Assembly: GCA_024102975.1 (NCBI GenBank) | Contig: JAGFJD010000379.1 | Location: 1 to 35,450, forward strand | Length of the DNA stretch: 35,450 nt | Direction of reading: 5' to 3' | DNA from: Phaeodactylibacter sp. | Lineage (GTDB): Bacteria; Bacteroidota; Bacteroidia; Chitinophagales; Saprospiraceae | In this document: positions 26,035-33,929 of the stretch, piece after piece | Layout of the letters: every line of letters begins with the position of its first letter | How positions within the stretch are numbered: position 1 is the first letter of the stretch | Notes under the pieces: generated by a model | Told to the model about the DNA's origin: nothing | The model's database searches: none | Seen by the model: only the letters and a program-made list of their open reading frames with translations | Position numbers and translations under genes: made by a program

Positions 26035-26282
26035 TACTGCCGGCCGGCGCCACCCGCGAGGTGACATCTTCCGGGGGTTCCTTTTGGGCGAAGGTGTCAT
26101 CTCGCGGGCAGTGAGCAATACGAAGCCTGCCTGGAAGAGGGGCAGCGAAGACGGGGCGTAAAGGCCCAAACGAAAACCTGTTGGGATACTCCGCAGCAAG
26201 ATGACACCTTTTTCCTCTCTGCCGGGACCAAAAGGGGAAAAAGATGTCACCTTGCTGCCTGCTGCCTTGTCGGCCGGCACTG
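26035..26282. repeat. Composite nested inverted repeat after paralogue 4
   Basis: Hairpin 1: CCGCGAGGTGACA (26054-26066) with TGTCATCTCGCGG (26095-26107). Hairpin 2: GCAGCAAGATGACA (26193-26206) with TGTCACCTTGCTGC (26245-26258). The two hairpins also resemble reverse complements of each other (GTGACATCTT/AAGATGTCAC, CCTTTTGG/CCAAAAGG). Outer TGCCGGCCG / CGGCCGGCA pair at the edges, so the 250-bp block can fold as one large cruciform. Confidence 0.65.
26122..26162 (+). repeat. 41-bp repeat shared by the downstream regions of paralogues 4 and 5
   Basis: This stretch matches 28777-28817 at about 35 of 41 positions, including AGCGAAGACGGG. It lies between the two hairpins of the composite inverted repeat; the partner is just after the stop of paralogue 5. 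Confidence 0.6.
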
Positions 26283-26416
26283 GGCGGCGCGAAACTTGCT
26301 TTAGGGCTGGGGCAAAACAGGGTATTTTCTGTTGCCGGCATCAATGATGCTGAGTAGTTGCCTGGAACTTATGAACCCTGAATCCGGTCGGGACCGCGTC
26401 AATTCTCTAAACTCCG

Positions 26417-26448
26417 TTTGCGCCTTAAGCGCAGCTTGCCTATATTTC
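26417..26448 (+). promoter_or_regulatory. Candidate promoter of paralogue 5
   Basis: TTTG (26417-26420), exactly 20 nt, TATATTTC (26441-26448). If used, the mRNA has a leader of about 385 nt containing two strong hairpins. The stretch 26283-26416 shows nothing recognisable. Confidence 0.45.
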
Positions 26449-26603
26449 CCCCCGAAACTCGCAAAGTAAGATCGACTCTCTTTCCTGTTATTCGCTTTCC
26501 TCGCACAAACTCCTCGTTTAAGCTGTAAACCTACCACTTCAAAGGACTGGCACTTGCCTTTGGGCCTGCATGGGACGTTTATGCCCTTATTGATCCCAAA
26601 GCA

Positions 26604-26730
26604 GGCTTAACCCAAGTTCGATATGTAGGCCCCAACTTTTCACTAGGCCAGTGTTTGCGGTCCGCCGTCGGCCGTCAGCCGTTAACCGTCCGCCGAGGTT
26701 GGGGCCTACATATCGAAAACCGGTTAAGCC
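26604..26730. repeat. Long inverted repeat enclosing heptamer repeats
   Basis: GGCTTAACC plus TTCGATATGTAGGCCCCAAC (26617-26636) pair with GTTGGGGCCTACATATCGAA (26698-26717) plus GGTTAAGCC. The inner 20 bp are perfect. The loop (about 26659-26696) is built of GCCGTCG/GCCGTCA/GCCGTTA-like heptamers. Confidence 0.85.
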
Positions 26731-26762
26731 CCCTATGTTCAGCCATGGCTGGTCTTCCAGCC

Positions 26763-26813
26763 GAAGTTGCATGCGCAGCACCCTCCCCAGGTTCCCGCTG
26801 CGCATGCAACTTC
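26763..26813 (+). promoter_or_regulatory. Perfect 17-bp hairpin in the leader of paralogue 5
   Basis: GAAGTTGCATGCGCAGC (26763-26779) pairs perfectly with GCTGCGCATGCAACTTC (26797-26813) around a 17-nt loop. It ends 27 nt before the ATG at 26841. There is no T-run, so it may stabilise the mRNA or affect translation. Confidence 0.65.
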
Positions 26814-26840
26814 AATCATTATTAACCAAAATTATTTGTG

Positions 26841-28766
26841 ATGGAATTAACTCGACTGAAACTCTTCCTCATGGGCATTGCCCTCACCCTGGCCAGTGCT
26901 GCGCCGGCTCAGAAACAGCTGGCCCGCAAGGCCGGCGTAAACGTTCCGGCTCTTGCTTCCGAATGCATCGACGCTCTTCCTGTGGCGCCGGAAGGCCCTG
27001 TGGCGGTACATCCCCTGAACGTGCAGTCCCCGGTGAGCTTCCGCAGCGGCAGGGAGTTCCCGATCGGCACGACGATCTACGACCTGCAGTCCAACAACTC
27101 CGTGGCGGACCGCACCTCCCGCAGCGCGGACGGCAGCCTGATGGCCGTATGGACCATGGGTTTTGACGATGCCGGCGCTTATCCCGACCGGGGCACCGGC
27201 TACAACCGCACCGTGGACGGCGGCTGGGGCGACCCGCCCACCCAGCGACTGGAAGCCTCCACCCGCACCGGCTGGCCCAACCACGTGGTGACGGCAAGCG
27301 GCACGGAAGTCATCATCTCGCACTCTTCCGCCACCAAGCTGCACGTCCTGCGCCGGCAGGCCGGCGGCAACGGCTGGGAGGAATACGACATCCCGTCTGA
27401 CGTGTATGAAGACAACGGCGGGCCGGGGCTGCTCTGGCCCCGCGTCGCCGTCAGCGGCGAGGCGATCCACGTACTGGCCATTACTCAGCCCATAGCCAAC
27501 GGCGGCGCCGAATACAATGGCGTCGACGGCCATCCGCTCTACTACCGTTCCTCCGATGGCGGCGCCACCTGGGATATGGTGGATGTTATCCTGCCCGGGC
27601 TGGACAACACCGCCCTGGTGGCCAACTCCGGCGACGCCTACGCCATCGACGCCAGAGGCGACGTCGTGGCCGTCGGCTTTTTCAACAACTGGAACGACCA
27701 GATCCTGATGAAATCTACTGACGGTGGCGACAGCTGGGAAAAAACCATCATGCACGATTTTCCTCTGGACCTCTACGTTCAGGATGCCGGCTACTCCGTC
27801 GAAGACCTGCCGCCCTATGACCCGGACCAGCCCGACTCCCTGGCTATTCTCACCTCCGACGAATGCGGTGCCATCCTCATCGACCATGATGGCATGGCCC
27901 ATGCCTTCTGGGGAAGGATGTACATCATGGACGACGACCTGACCGATGGCAACACCAGCTTCTTCCCCGGAACCAGCGGCCTGCACTACTGGAACGAATC
28001 CTTCGGCCCGGACAGCAGCCGCGTGATCACCGACGTGATCGACCTGAACGGCAATGACACGCTGGACATCGCTACGGCCGACAATATTGCCGGTTACGAA
28101 GCCTCGCTTACCTCTCAGCCCAGCGCCGGCATCGATGCCAACGGCAATATCTTCATGGCCTACGCCGGCGTTATGGAAGGCGAGCGCTACCTCAACATCG
28201 AAGACAACCAACACTACCGCCACGTCTACCTCATGGCCTCGCCGGACGGCGGAGAAACCTGGACGGAACCCTACGACATCATCAACGAGGAGGTCGTTTT
28301 CGAGCCGGACCTGGTGGACTTCGTAGAAGCGGTCTTCCCCACAATGGCCGGCGATGTTGGCGAAACCATCGACCTGACCTACCAGGGCGATTTCCGCCCC
28401 GGCATGTCCCAGCGCGGGGATGAGGACGCCCCGGAGACGAACTTCATCAACCACGTGCCCCTCACGCCGGAGCAGATCGGCCTGGTGAAAACGGAAGAGG
28501 CCGTCCCGGCGGATTTCTTCCGGTTGGCCATCCAGCCCAACCCTGCCCGCAATGAGGTAGTGGCCAGCTTTGCCCTGGAAGGCAATACCCGTTTTGCGCT
28601 AAGCCTCCATAACCTTATGGGCCAGAAGGTAGCGGATATTGCCGCAGCCCAGGGTTTTGAACGGAACCAACTGCGCTTTGACGTCAGCAGCCTCCAGCCC
28701 GGCGCCTACATCGTTCGCCTCCAGGCGGACAATAAGGTGGCGGTGACGAAGCTCGTGGTGCAGTAA
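26841..28766 (+). CDS. Secreted Asp-box protein with T9SS tail, paralogue 5 of 5
   Basis: The 641-residue protein begins MELTRLKLFLMGIALTLASA with cleavage near APA|QKQ. It carries PVSFRSGREFPIGTTIYDLQ, Asp-boxes SSDGGATW, STDGGDSW and SPDGGETW, the loop DLNGNDTLD, and NEEVVFEPDLVDFVEAVFPT. The T9SS sorting domain runs from LAIQPNPARNEVVASFAL to AVTKLVVQ. The ATG at 26841 is preferred over a GTG one codon earlier. The leader is unusually long and structured compared with the other copies. Downstream hairpins replace the T-rich terminator seen after copies 1-3. The biological ligand is unknown. Confidence 0.85.
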   Translation: MELTRLKLFLMGIALTLASAAPAQKQLARKAGVNVPALASECIDALPVAPEGPVAVHPLNVQSPVSFRSGREFPIGTTIYDLQSNNSVADRTSRSADGSLMAVWTMGFDDAGAYPDRGTGYNRTVDGGWGDPPTQRLEASTRTGWPNHVVTASGTEVIISHSSATKLHVLRRQAGGNGWEEYDIPSDVYEDNGGPGLLWPRVAVSGEAIHVLAITQPIANGGAEYNGVDGHPLYYRSSDGGATWDMVDVILPGLDNTALVANSGDAYAIDARGDVVAVGFFNNWNDQILMKSTDGGDSWEKTIMHDFPLDLYVQDAGYSVEDLPPYDPDQPDSLAILTSDECGAILIDHDGMAHAFWGRMYIMDDDLTDGNTSFFPGTSGLHYWNESFGPDSSRVITDVIDLNGNDTLDIATADNIAGYEASLTSQPSAGIDANGNIFMAYAGVMEGERYLNIEDNQHYRHVYLMASPDGGETWTEPYDIINEEVVFEPDLVDFVEAVFPTMAGDVGETIDLTYQGDFRPGMSQRGDEDAPETNFINHVPLTPEQIGLVKTEEAVPADFFRLAIQPNPARNEVVASFALEGNTRFALSLHNLMGQKVADIAAAQGFERNQLRFDVSSLQPGAYIVRLQADNKVAVTKLVVQ

Positions 28767-28767
28767 A

Positions 28768-28912
28768 TCCAAGCCGGAAGCTTGCCCGGAAGAGCGACAG
28801 CGAAGACGGGTCGAAAACCGGAAGTCGGAAGGGGGGAAATGAGCGCCCGACGCTTATTCTGCTCCCTGTTCCGGCTTCCGGTTTTGCCCTTTTACAGGCA
28901 ATGCGGCTTGGA
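28768..28912. repeat. Nested inverted repeat after paralogue 5
   Basis: The inner stem AAAACCGGAAGTCGGAA (about 28814-28830) pairs with TTCCGGCTTCCGGTTTT (about 28869-28885) with one mismatch. The outer TCCAAGCC (28768-28775) pairs with GGCTTGGA near 28912. The block contains the 41-bp repeat shared with 26122-26162 and probably ends the transcript. From 28913 to 29185 only weak repeats (ACGCAGAGG / CCCTCTGTGG) are seen. Confidence 0.6.
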
Positions 28913-29185
28913 CTGTTAAAAATCAGGAACAGCGGCTGGAACTTGAACCGCAGGAGACGCAGAGGGCCGCCGAGGAGAGTATCGCAACTCCGCTGCGCAG
29001 GCGGCATGTATATACGCAAAACTCCCGGATACGCCTCATGGCACCTTCCCTCTGTGGTTTCCCCGCCTGCCTTAGTACCTAAGTACAGCGGGCAAGCCTG
29101 CGTCTGCTGCGGTTAATTTTCTAAAGTAGCAAAGTAGAAATAAATAGCCGGGCAGCACGCTTGATGAACCGGAAAAACTAAATCG

Positions 29186-29245
29186 TTACTTTCATAATCA
29201 TTATAAATATTATCATTACTTTTATAATGATTATAAATGTCATCA
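29186..29245 (+). promoter_or_regulatory. Tandem 30-bp AT-rich direct repeat with palindromic core
   Basis: Two 30-bp units start with TTACTTT (29186 and 29216) and match at about 26 of 30 positions. The second contains the perfect palindrome TTATAATGATTATAA (29222-29236). It is a very AT-rich island about 90-150 bp upstream of the sigma-factor start. It could be a regulator binding site or UP-like element. A CCCCAT-rich microsatellite (about 29266-29302) follows. Confidence 0.55.
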
Positions 29246-29336
29246 TTGTTTTTGTAACCGGTCACTCCCCATCTCCCCATTTCCCATCCCCCCATTTCCC
29301 CCAAAAACCCCTATCTTGCCCCCAAAACGCTCCACC

Positions 29337-29921
29337 GTGAGTGAACGTAACGCTACCGAACAGTTAAAGGCCCTTTTTTACCGCTTCCAGCCCATGCTGG
29401 TGGCCTACGCGCACCGGTATCTCCGCTCGGAGGAAGACGCCCGCGAAGCGGTGCAGGATGTTTTCCTGGGGGTTTGGAACAACCGCGGCCACCTTCAGCT
29501 GGACGAGGGGCTGCGTTCCTACCTTTTCACAGCCACGCGGAACAAGGCGCTCAACTACCTGGAAAAGCGCAAAATTGAGGCCGTTCCGCTGGAAGCCGTT
29601 TATCAGCAGGAAAGCCGAAACCCGGGGGTGGAGGAGCAGCTGCAGGCCGAGGAACTGCAGGCCGTCATTTACGACGAGGTCAACCGCCTGCCCGAGCGCT
29701 GCCGGGAGGTATTCCTGCTGAGCCGAAGCGAGGGATTGTCTTACAAGGAGATCGCCGAACGGCTCTCCCTCTCCGAAAAGACGGTGGAGAACCAGATCAG
29801 CATCGCGCTCAAACGTTTGCGGGCCAGGGTTTACGGCGAAGGGGAGAGCGGGAACCTTATCTCCCTGGCATTTTTGTTGTGGCTTTTACTGTTCTTATTG
29901 GAAAATCTGGCATGGCTTTAG
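29337..29921 (+). CDS. ECF RNA polymerase sigma factor (Bacteroidetes FecI-like family) with hydrophobic C-terminal tail
   Basis: The 194-residue protein (from GTG 29337) has sigma region 2 (FYRFQPMLVAYAHRYLRSEE, DAREAVQDVFLGVW) and region 4 (LPERCREVFLLSRSEGLSYK, EIAERLSLSEKTVENQISIA) with the helix-turn-helix. After the last DNA-binding helix come about 20 almost purely hydrophobic residues (Leu, Phe, Trp), a possible membrane anchor. Such factors are released or activated by a FecR partner and drive TonB-receptor operons; the next genes are exactly those. The TTG at 29316 is rejected as start because it lies in a TATCTTGC -7-like box. Confidence 0.9.
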   Translation: MSERNATEQLKALFYRFQPMLVAYAHRYLRSEEDAREAVQDVFLGVWNNRGHLQLDEGLRSYLFTATRNKALNYLEKRKIEAVPLEAVYQQESRNPGVEEQLQAEELQAVIYDEVNRLPERCREVFLLSRSEGLSYKEIAERLSLSEKTVENQISIALKRLRARVYGEGESGNLISLAFLLWLLLFLLENLAWL

Positions 29922-29990
29922 GGGGAGCTGCCAAAAGTCCGGTAGTATTTATTGAGGGGTAGCATTATTCAAAAATTGGGTTTAGTATAT

Positions 29991-30063
29991 GCCACTAAAA
30001 CACAAAAACACTAAATCCGCACAAAATCCTTTCGTGGAGTTTTGTGTTTTGTGTTTTCGTGGC
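29991..30063. repeat. Inverted repeat between the sigma and anti-sigma genes
   Basis: GCCACTAAAACACAAAAACAC (from 29991) pairs with GTGTTTTGTGTTTTCGTGGC (to 30063) imperfectly. The arms consist of short CACAAAA/ACACAAA units, resembling repeat-derived intergenic palindromes. It may attenuate transcription from sigma into the fecR gene. Confidence 0.65.
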
Positions 30064-30117
30064 GAGAAAAAAACCATAAAAAAAGGACTATTATGACTGC
30101 TTTTCATCTTTACAGCA

Positions 30118-31098
30118 ATGGATAAGAACAACGATATAGAAGCCATCATCATCAGGTCTCTGGAAGGGCAGGCCAACGCCGAAGAGGAGCGGTCGCTGCG
30201 GGACTGGCTGCGGGAAGAAGCGCACCGCCGGCAGTACGACCAGGTGAAAAACCTGTGGGACGCCGCCGCCGGGGTGGACTTCGGGCTGGATCCGGAAACG
30301 GACCGGCGGTGGGAAAGCCTCGAAGGCCAACTGCCGGGCGGTGCCGGGGCACGGCCGGGGCGGGTGATCCGTTTCCAGCACTGGCGCTTTGCCGCCGCCG
30401 CCGTCCTGCTGGCGGGATTGCTTGGGCTGATCGCGTTTTATTTTACCGGGCGGGGCGGGCCGGCTATCGCCCGGGAATACGCCAGCCCGGCCGGGGAACA
30501 GCAGGAGGTACAGTTGCCGGACGGCACGCTCGTCGCGCTAAATGCCGCCAGCCGCCTGCAGGTACTCCGGGGGTTCGGCGAAGAGGAGCGGCGCATACGG
30601 CTGGAGGGAGAAGGATATTTTCAGGTGAGTTCCGATGCTGGCCGGCCGTTCATCATTGAAGCCGGCAGCGCCCGGGTGCAAGTCACGGGGACGGCGTTTA
30701 ACCTGAAGGCCTATCCGGAGAGCAGTGCGGTCCGGCTAACCGTCACCGAAGGCAGCGTGCGCTTTTCCTCCGCGAAAAAGGAAGCCGCCCGGCCCGTCGC
30801 CGCCGGCGAAGCGGCAGAGATGGACAAGGCCTCCGGCGCTATCCGCAGCCTTCCTTATGATGAAAGAGCCGCCGCCTGGCAACAGGGCGTCCTGTTTTTT
30901 GACGATACCCCCTGGCCGGAAGTGGTGCGTTGCCTGGAGCGCTTTTTTGCCGTTAAAATTTCAGACCAAACTGCCCTGCAGGAAAAGCGCTACACCGCTG
31001 CCTTCGACAACCAATCACTGGAAGAATGCCTGAAGGTTATGCAGGCCACCTTCGGGTTTTCCGTCGAAAGCAAAGGAGAACGGGTTGTTTTGAAATAA
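30118..31098 (+). CDS. FecR-family anti-sigma factor / transmembrane sensor
   Basis: The 326-residue protein has an N-terminal cytoplasmic sigma-binding region (1-75; SLEGQANAEEERSLRDWLRE, RRQYDQVKNLWDAA). A single transmembrane segment lies at about 91-109. The periplasmic FecR domain (about 118-220) contains EQQEVQLPDGTLVALNAASR, GEGYFQVSSDAGRPFIIEAG and VQVTGTAFNLKAYPE. A C-terminal DUF4974/STN-like domain (about 255-326; GVLFFDDTPWPEVVRCLERF) would contact the receptor's STN domain. It holds the ECF sigma factor until the TonB receptor signals ligand binding. It lies 196 bp after the sigma gene and 104 bp before the receptor gene. Confidence 0.93.
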   Translation: MDKNNDIEAIIIRSLEGQANAEEERSLRDWLREEAHRRQYDQVKNLWDAAAGVDFGLDPETDRRWESLEGQLPGGAGARPGRVIRFQHWRFAAAAVLLAGLLGLIAFYFTGRGGPAIAREYASPAGEQQEVQLPDGTLVALNAASRLQVLRGFGEEERRIRLEGEGYFQVSSDAGRPFIIEAGSARVQVTGTAFNLKAYPESSAVRLTVTEGSVRFSSAKKEAARPVAAGEAAEMDKASGAIRSLPYDERAAAWQQGVLFFDDTPWPEVVRCLERFFAVKISDQTALQEKRYTAAFDNQSLEECLKVMQATFGFSVESKGERVVLK

Positions 31099-31173
31099 AA
31101 GGACGGCGGTTTATTGGCCTGCATTTCAATATATTTCCATTGCACACCACGCCCTGCCTTTTCAAAGAGGCCT

Positions 31174-31181
31174 TATATTTG
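31174..31181 (+). promoter_or_regulatory. -7 promoter element of the TonB receptor gene
   Basis: TATATTTG matches the consensus and lies 21 bp before the receptor ATG, giving a very short leader. No clear TTG is at -33. The receptor gene may therefore have a second promoter besides read-through from fecR. Confidence 0.45.
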
Positions 31182-31202
31182 CATGTGCTTAAAATTCCCG
31201 AC

Positions 31203-33893
31203 ATGCAGTTCAGGAGGTGGTTCGTGTTATGGTTCTGTTGGTTTGCCGCCCGTTCTCTGGCAGGGCAGCCGGCTTCTTTGCAGCAGCCGGTGAACGCTGT
31301 ATTGCAAAACGCTACCCTTTCCGAAGCCCTGAGCATCCTCGGCCGGGAAAATCAGCTGAAGCTCAGCTACAGCAACAATGCTTTGCCATCGGATAAACAC
31401 TTTTCCTATCGCTTCGAATCTATTCCTTTGGAAACCGTCCTCAATATTCTCCTTCGCGGCACGCCGCTCCTTTATTTTCAGGCGGGAGAATATGTGGTCA
31501 TTCGGGAACCGGAGGCGGGGGAAGCGCCGGTGGCGCCCATCCTCTATACCCTGAGCGGCCGGGTGGAGGATGCCGCGTCCGGCGAACGCCTGATGGGGGC
31601 CAATGTGTACCTGGCCGGCACCCAGAGGGGCACAGCCACCAATGCTGACGGCTTCTTCAGCCTTTCCCTGCCGGCCGACTCCCTGTCTGTCGTGGTTTCT
31701 TATGTGGGTTATGAATCCGTCGTCCGCCGGATAGGGCTTTTCAGCCATCAGGGACTCTACTTTAAACTGCAGCCCTCTGCCCAGCTGGCGGAAGTAGAGG
31801 TGAAAGCCACCCCGCTGGTTGCCGAGCTGCCCGTGCCCAACGCCGATGTCGGCCGGCAACAAATGAACAACGCGACGATACAGTCCGTGCCGGCCTTCCT
31901 GGGAGAACCGGACGTGCTGCAGGCGCTCGACCTGCTGCCGGGCGTACAGTCCGGCGCTGCCAACCTGGGCACCATCAATGTCCGCGGCGCCAGCGCCGGC
32001 CACAACCACATCCTGCTGGACGGCGCTCAGGTGTACAACCCCAACCACATGGTCGGCCTGTATTCGGTGTTCAACGCTTCGGCGGTTAAAGACGTGGAGC
32101 TGATCAAGGGCGCCGTGCCGGCCCGCTACGGGGGGCGCCTGGCGTCGGTCATCGAAGTCAACGGCCGGGAGGGCAACTTCAACCGCTGGACGGGGGAAGG
32201 CGCCCTGGGCATGGCCGTCAGCAAAGCCCTGGTAGAAGGGCCTATCCTGAAAGAAAAGCTGTCTCTGCTGGTTTCGGGGCGGCGGACCTATTGGGACCTG
32301 CTGCTGGCGCCCCTCTTCAAAGCGGTGGATCCGTCGCTGAAGGTGGGCTATCATTTCGGCGACCTCAACGTCAAGCTCAAGCACAAACTGAGCAGCCGCG
32401 ACAGCTGGGAGGCCAGTTTTTATGCCGGCCAGGACCGCTTCAAGTACTATCAGGACCAGGATACCTCCGACGGCGTCTTCGTAAATTACAACCGCGACGG
32501 CGACAGCGTCGAGGTATTCCGGCAACTATACGACATCGACCTGTTCTGGAAAAACCTGGCGGCTTCCCTGAAGTGGAACCGCGCCTGGAACCCCGGCCTG
32601 TTTTCCCGGGCTGTCCTGTATTACAGCGAATACCGCTTTCAGCTGAGCATGCTGGCCGAAGAGGAAGGCCTTCGCAACGGAGACCCCTATGAGCGCTATT
32701 TCAACGCCCTGTACTATTCCGGAGTGAAAGACCTGGGGCTGCGCCTGGACGTCGACTGGGCGCGGAACCCGGAGCAGTCGTTTCGCCTGGGAGGCGTGCT
32801 GACCGCTCATCAGTACCAGCCGCAATCGGGCGGCAGCTTCCTGGGCGCCGTCGAACTGGACCCGCTGACCGGGGAGGAGCCCGACAACCAGGATATCCGC
32901 CTGCGCCCGCTCGACCTGCGCGCCCTGGAGTCGGGCCTTTACGGCGAAGCCCAGCTTCGGTATGGCGCCTGGGCCCTGGAGCCCGGCTTTCACCTGGCGG
33001 GTTTCCTCAGCGGGCAGCGGTTCTGGTCCTCTTTGCAGGGGCGGATGAAGGCAGTGTACACGACGAAGCGGGGGGCAAAATACTTCCTCCTCTTTTCCCA
33101 GAACCAGCAATACGCCCATCTTATCGGCAACGAATTCATCAACCTGCCGACCGACCTGTGGGCCCCGTCTACCCCCGCGGTCAGGCCCCAGAAAGCCTGG
33201 CAGGCCTCGGCCGGCGTGGAGCGCCGCTGGCCCTACTGGGCGGCCACCGCCGAGGCCTACTACACCCGGATGGACAACCTGACCACCCTGCTGCCCGGCA
33301 GCGGCTTCGCCGAAGGGCAGCGCTGGGAAGACAAGGTGCTGCAGGGCAGGGGAGAGAACTACGGCCTGGAGCTTTTCCTGCGCAGGCACCGGGGTGCCTG
33401 GACGGGCCTGCTGAGTTACCACCTCTCCTGGGCCTGGCGGCAATTCGACGAACTGAACCGGGGGGAGGTTTTTCCGCTGCGCAACAACCGGCGGCACCAA
33501 CTGGCCCTCGCCTTCAACCACCGGGCAGGGCGGAAGTTCAGCTGGTCGGTATCCTGGACGGCCCTGAGCGGCAATTACATCACGGTGCCCAACCGGTACA
33601 TCCTGACGTCCGTACCCGGCCTGGGCGGCGGCAGGCCGCAGCAAAGCGTAGCCCCTTTGAGCGAGGTTGTCAACAATTTTCAAACGCCGGTTTACCACCG
33701 GCTCGACGTGAGCTTCGATTTTATAAAGCGCCGGCGCACTTATTTCCGAAAGTGGTCGATCGGCTTTTTCAATGCTTACAACCGGCGAAACCCGGCATTG
33801 TATTTCGACCGGTACAACGGATCGGAGCGGAGGCTGCTCGGCATCGCCTTGTTCCCGTTGATCCCTTCGGTCAGTTATCAAATGAAATTCTGA
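31203..33893 (+). CDS. TonB-dependent outer-membrane receptor with STN and carboxypeptidase-like N-terminal domains
   Basis: The 896-residue protein (ATG 31203) has a signal peptide ending near SLAGQ. An STN domain (about 28-105; ALSILGRENQLKLSYSNNAL, VLNILLRGTPLLY) is the contact for FecR signalling. A CarboxypepD_reg-like domain follows (118-185; YTLSGRVEDAASGERLMGAN, DGFFSLSLPADSLSVVVSYV). The plug (about 210-330) includes VLQALDLLPGVQSG, INVRGASAGHNHILLDGAQV and VELIKGAVPARYGGRLASVI. The remainder is a 22-strand-type barrel ending in the aromatic YQMKF. It imports or senses a large ligand. Pairing with a DUF4249 protein is more typical than SusD. The 59-codon upstream extension is rejected because it overlaps fecR and the promoter. 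Confidence 0.92.
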   Translation: MQFRRWFVLWFCWFAARSLAGQPASLQQPVNAVLQNATLSEALSILGRENQLKLSYSNNALPSDKHFSYRFESIPLETVLNILLRGTPLLYFQAGEYVVIREPEAGEAPVAPILYTLSGRVEDAASGERLMGANVYLAGTQRGTATNADGFFSLSLPADSLSVVVSYVGYESVVRRIGLFSHQGLYFKLQPSAQLAEVEVKATPLVAELPVPNADVGRQQMNNATIQSVPAFLGEPDVLQALDLLPGVQSGAANLGTINVRGASAGHNHILLDGAQVYNPNHMVGLYSVFNASAVKDVELIKGAVPARYGGRLASVIEVNGREGNFNRWTGEGALGMAVSKALVEGPILKEKLSLLVSGRRTYWDLLLAPLFKAVDPSLKVGYHFGDLNVKLKHKLSSRDSWEASFYAGQDRFKYYQDQDTSDGVFVNYNRDGDSVEVFRQLYDIDLFWKNLAASLKWNRAWNPGLFSRAVLYYSEYRFQLSMLAEEEGLRNGDPYERYFNALYYSGVKDLGLRLDVDWARNPEQSFRLGGVLTAHQYQPQSGGSFLGAVELDPLTGEEPDNQDIRLRPLDLRALESGLYGEAQLRYGAWALEPGFHLAGFLSGQRFWSSLQGRMKAVYTTKRGAKYFLLFSQNQQYAHLIGNEFINLPTDLWAPSTPAVRPQKAWQASAGVERRWPYWAATAEAYYTRMDNLTTLLPGSGFAEGQRWEDKVLQGRGENYGLELFLRRHRGAWTGLLSYHLSWAWRQFDELNRGEVFPLRNNRRHQLALAFNHRAGRKFSWSVSWTALSGNYITVPNRYILTSVPGLGGGRPQQSVAPLSEVVNNFQTPVYHRLDVSFDFIKRRRTYFRKWSIGFFNAYNRRNPALYFDRYNGSERRLLGIALFPLIPSVSYQMKF

Positions 33894-33929
33894 GGTATGG
33901 AAAGATGGAAGTATAAGGGGGGGGCAGCC

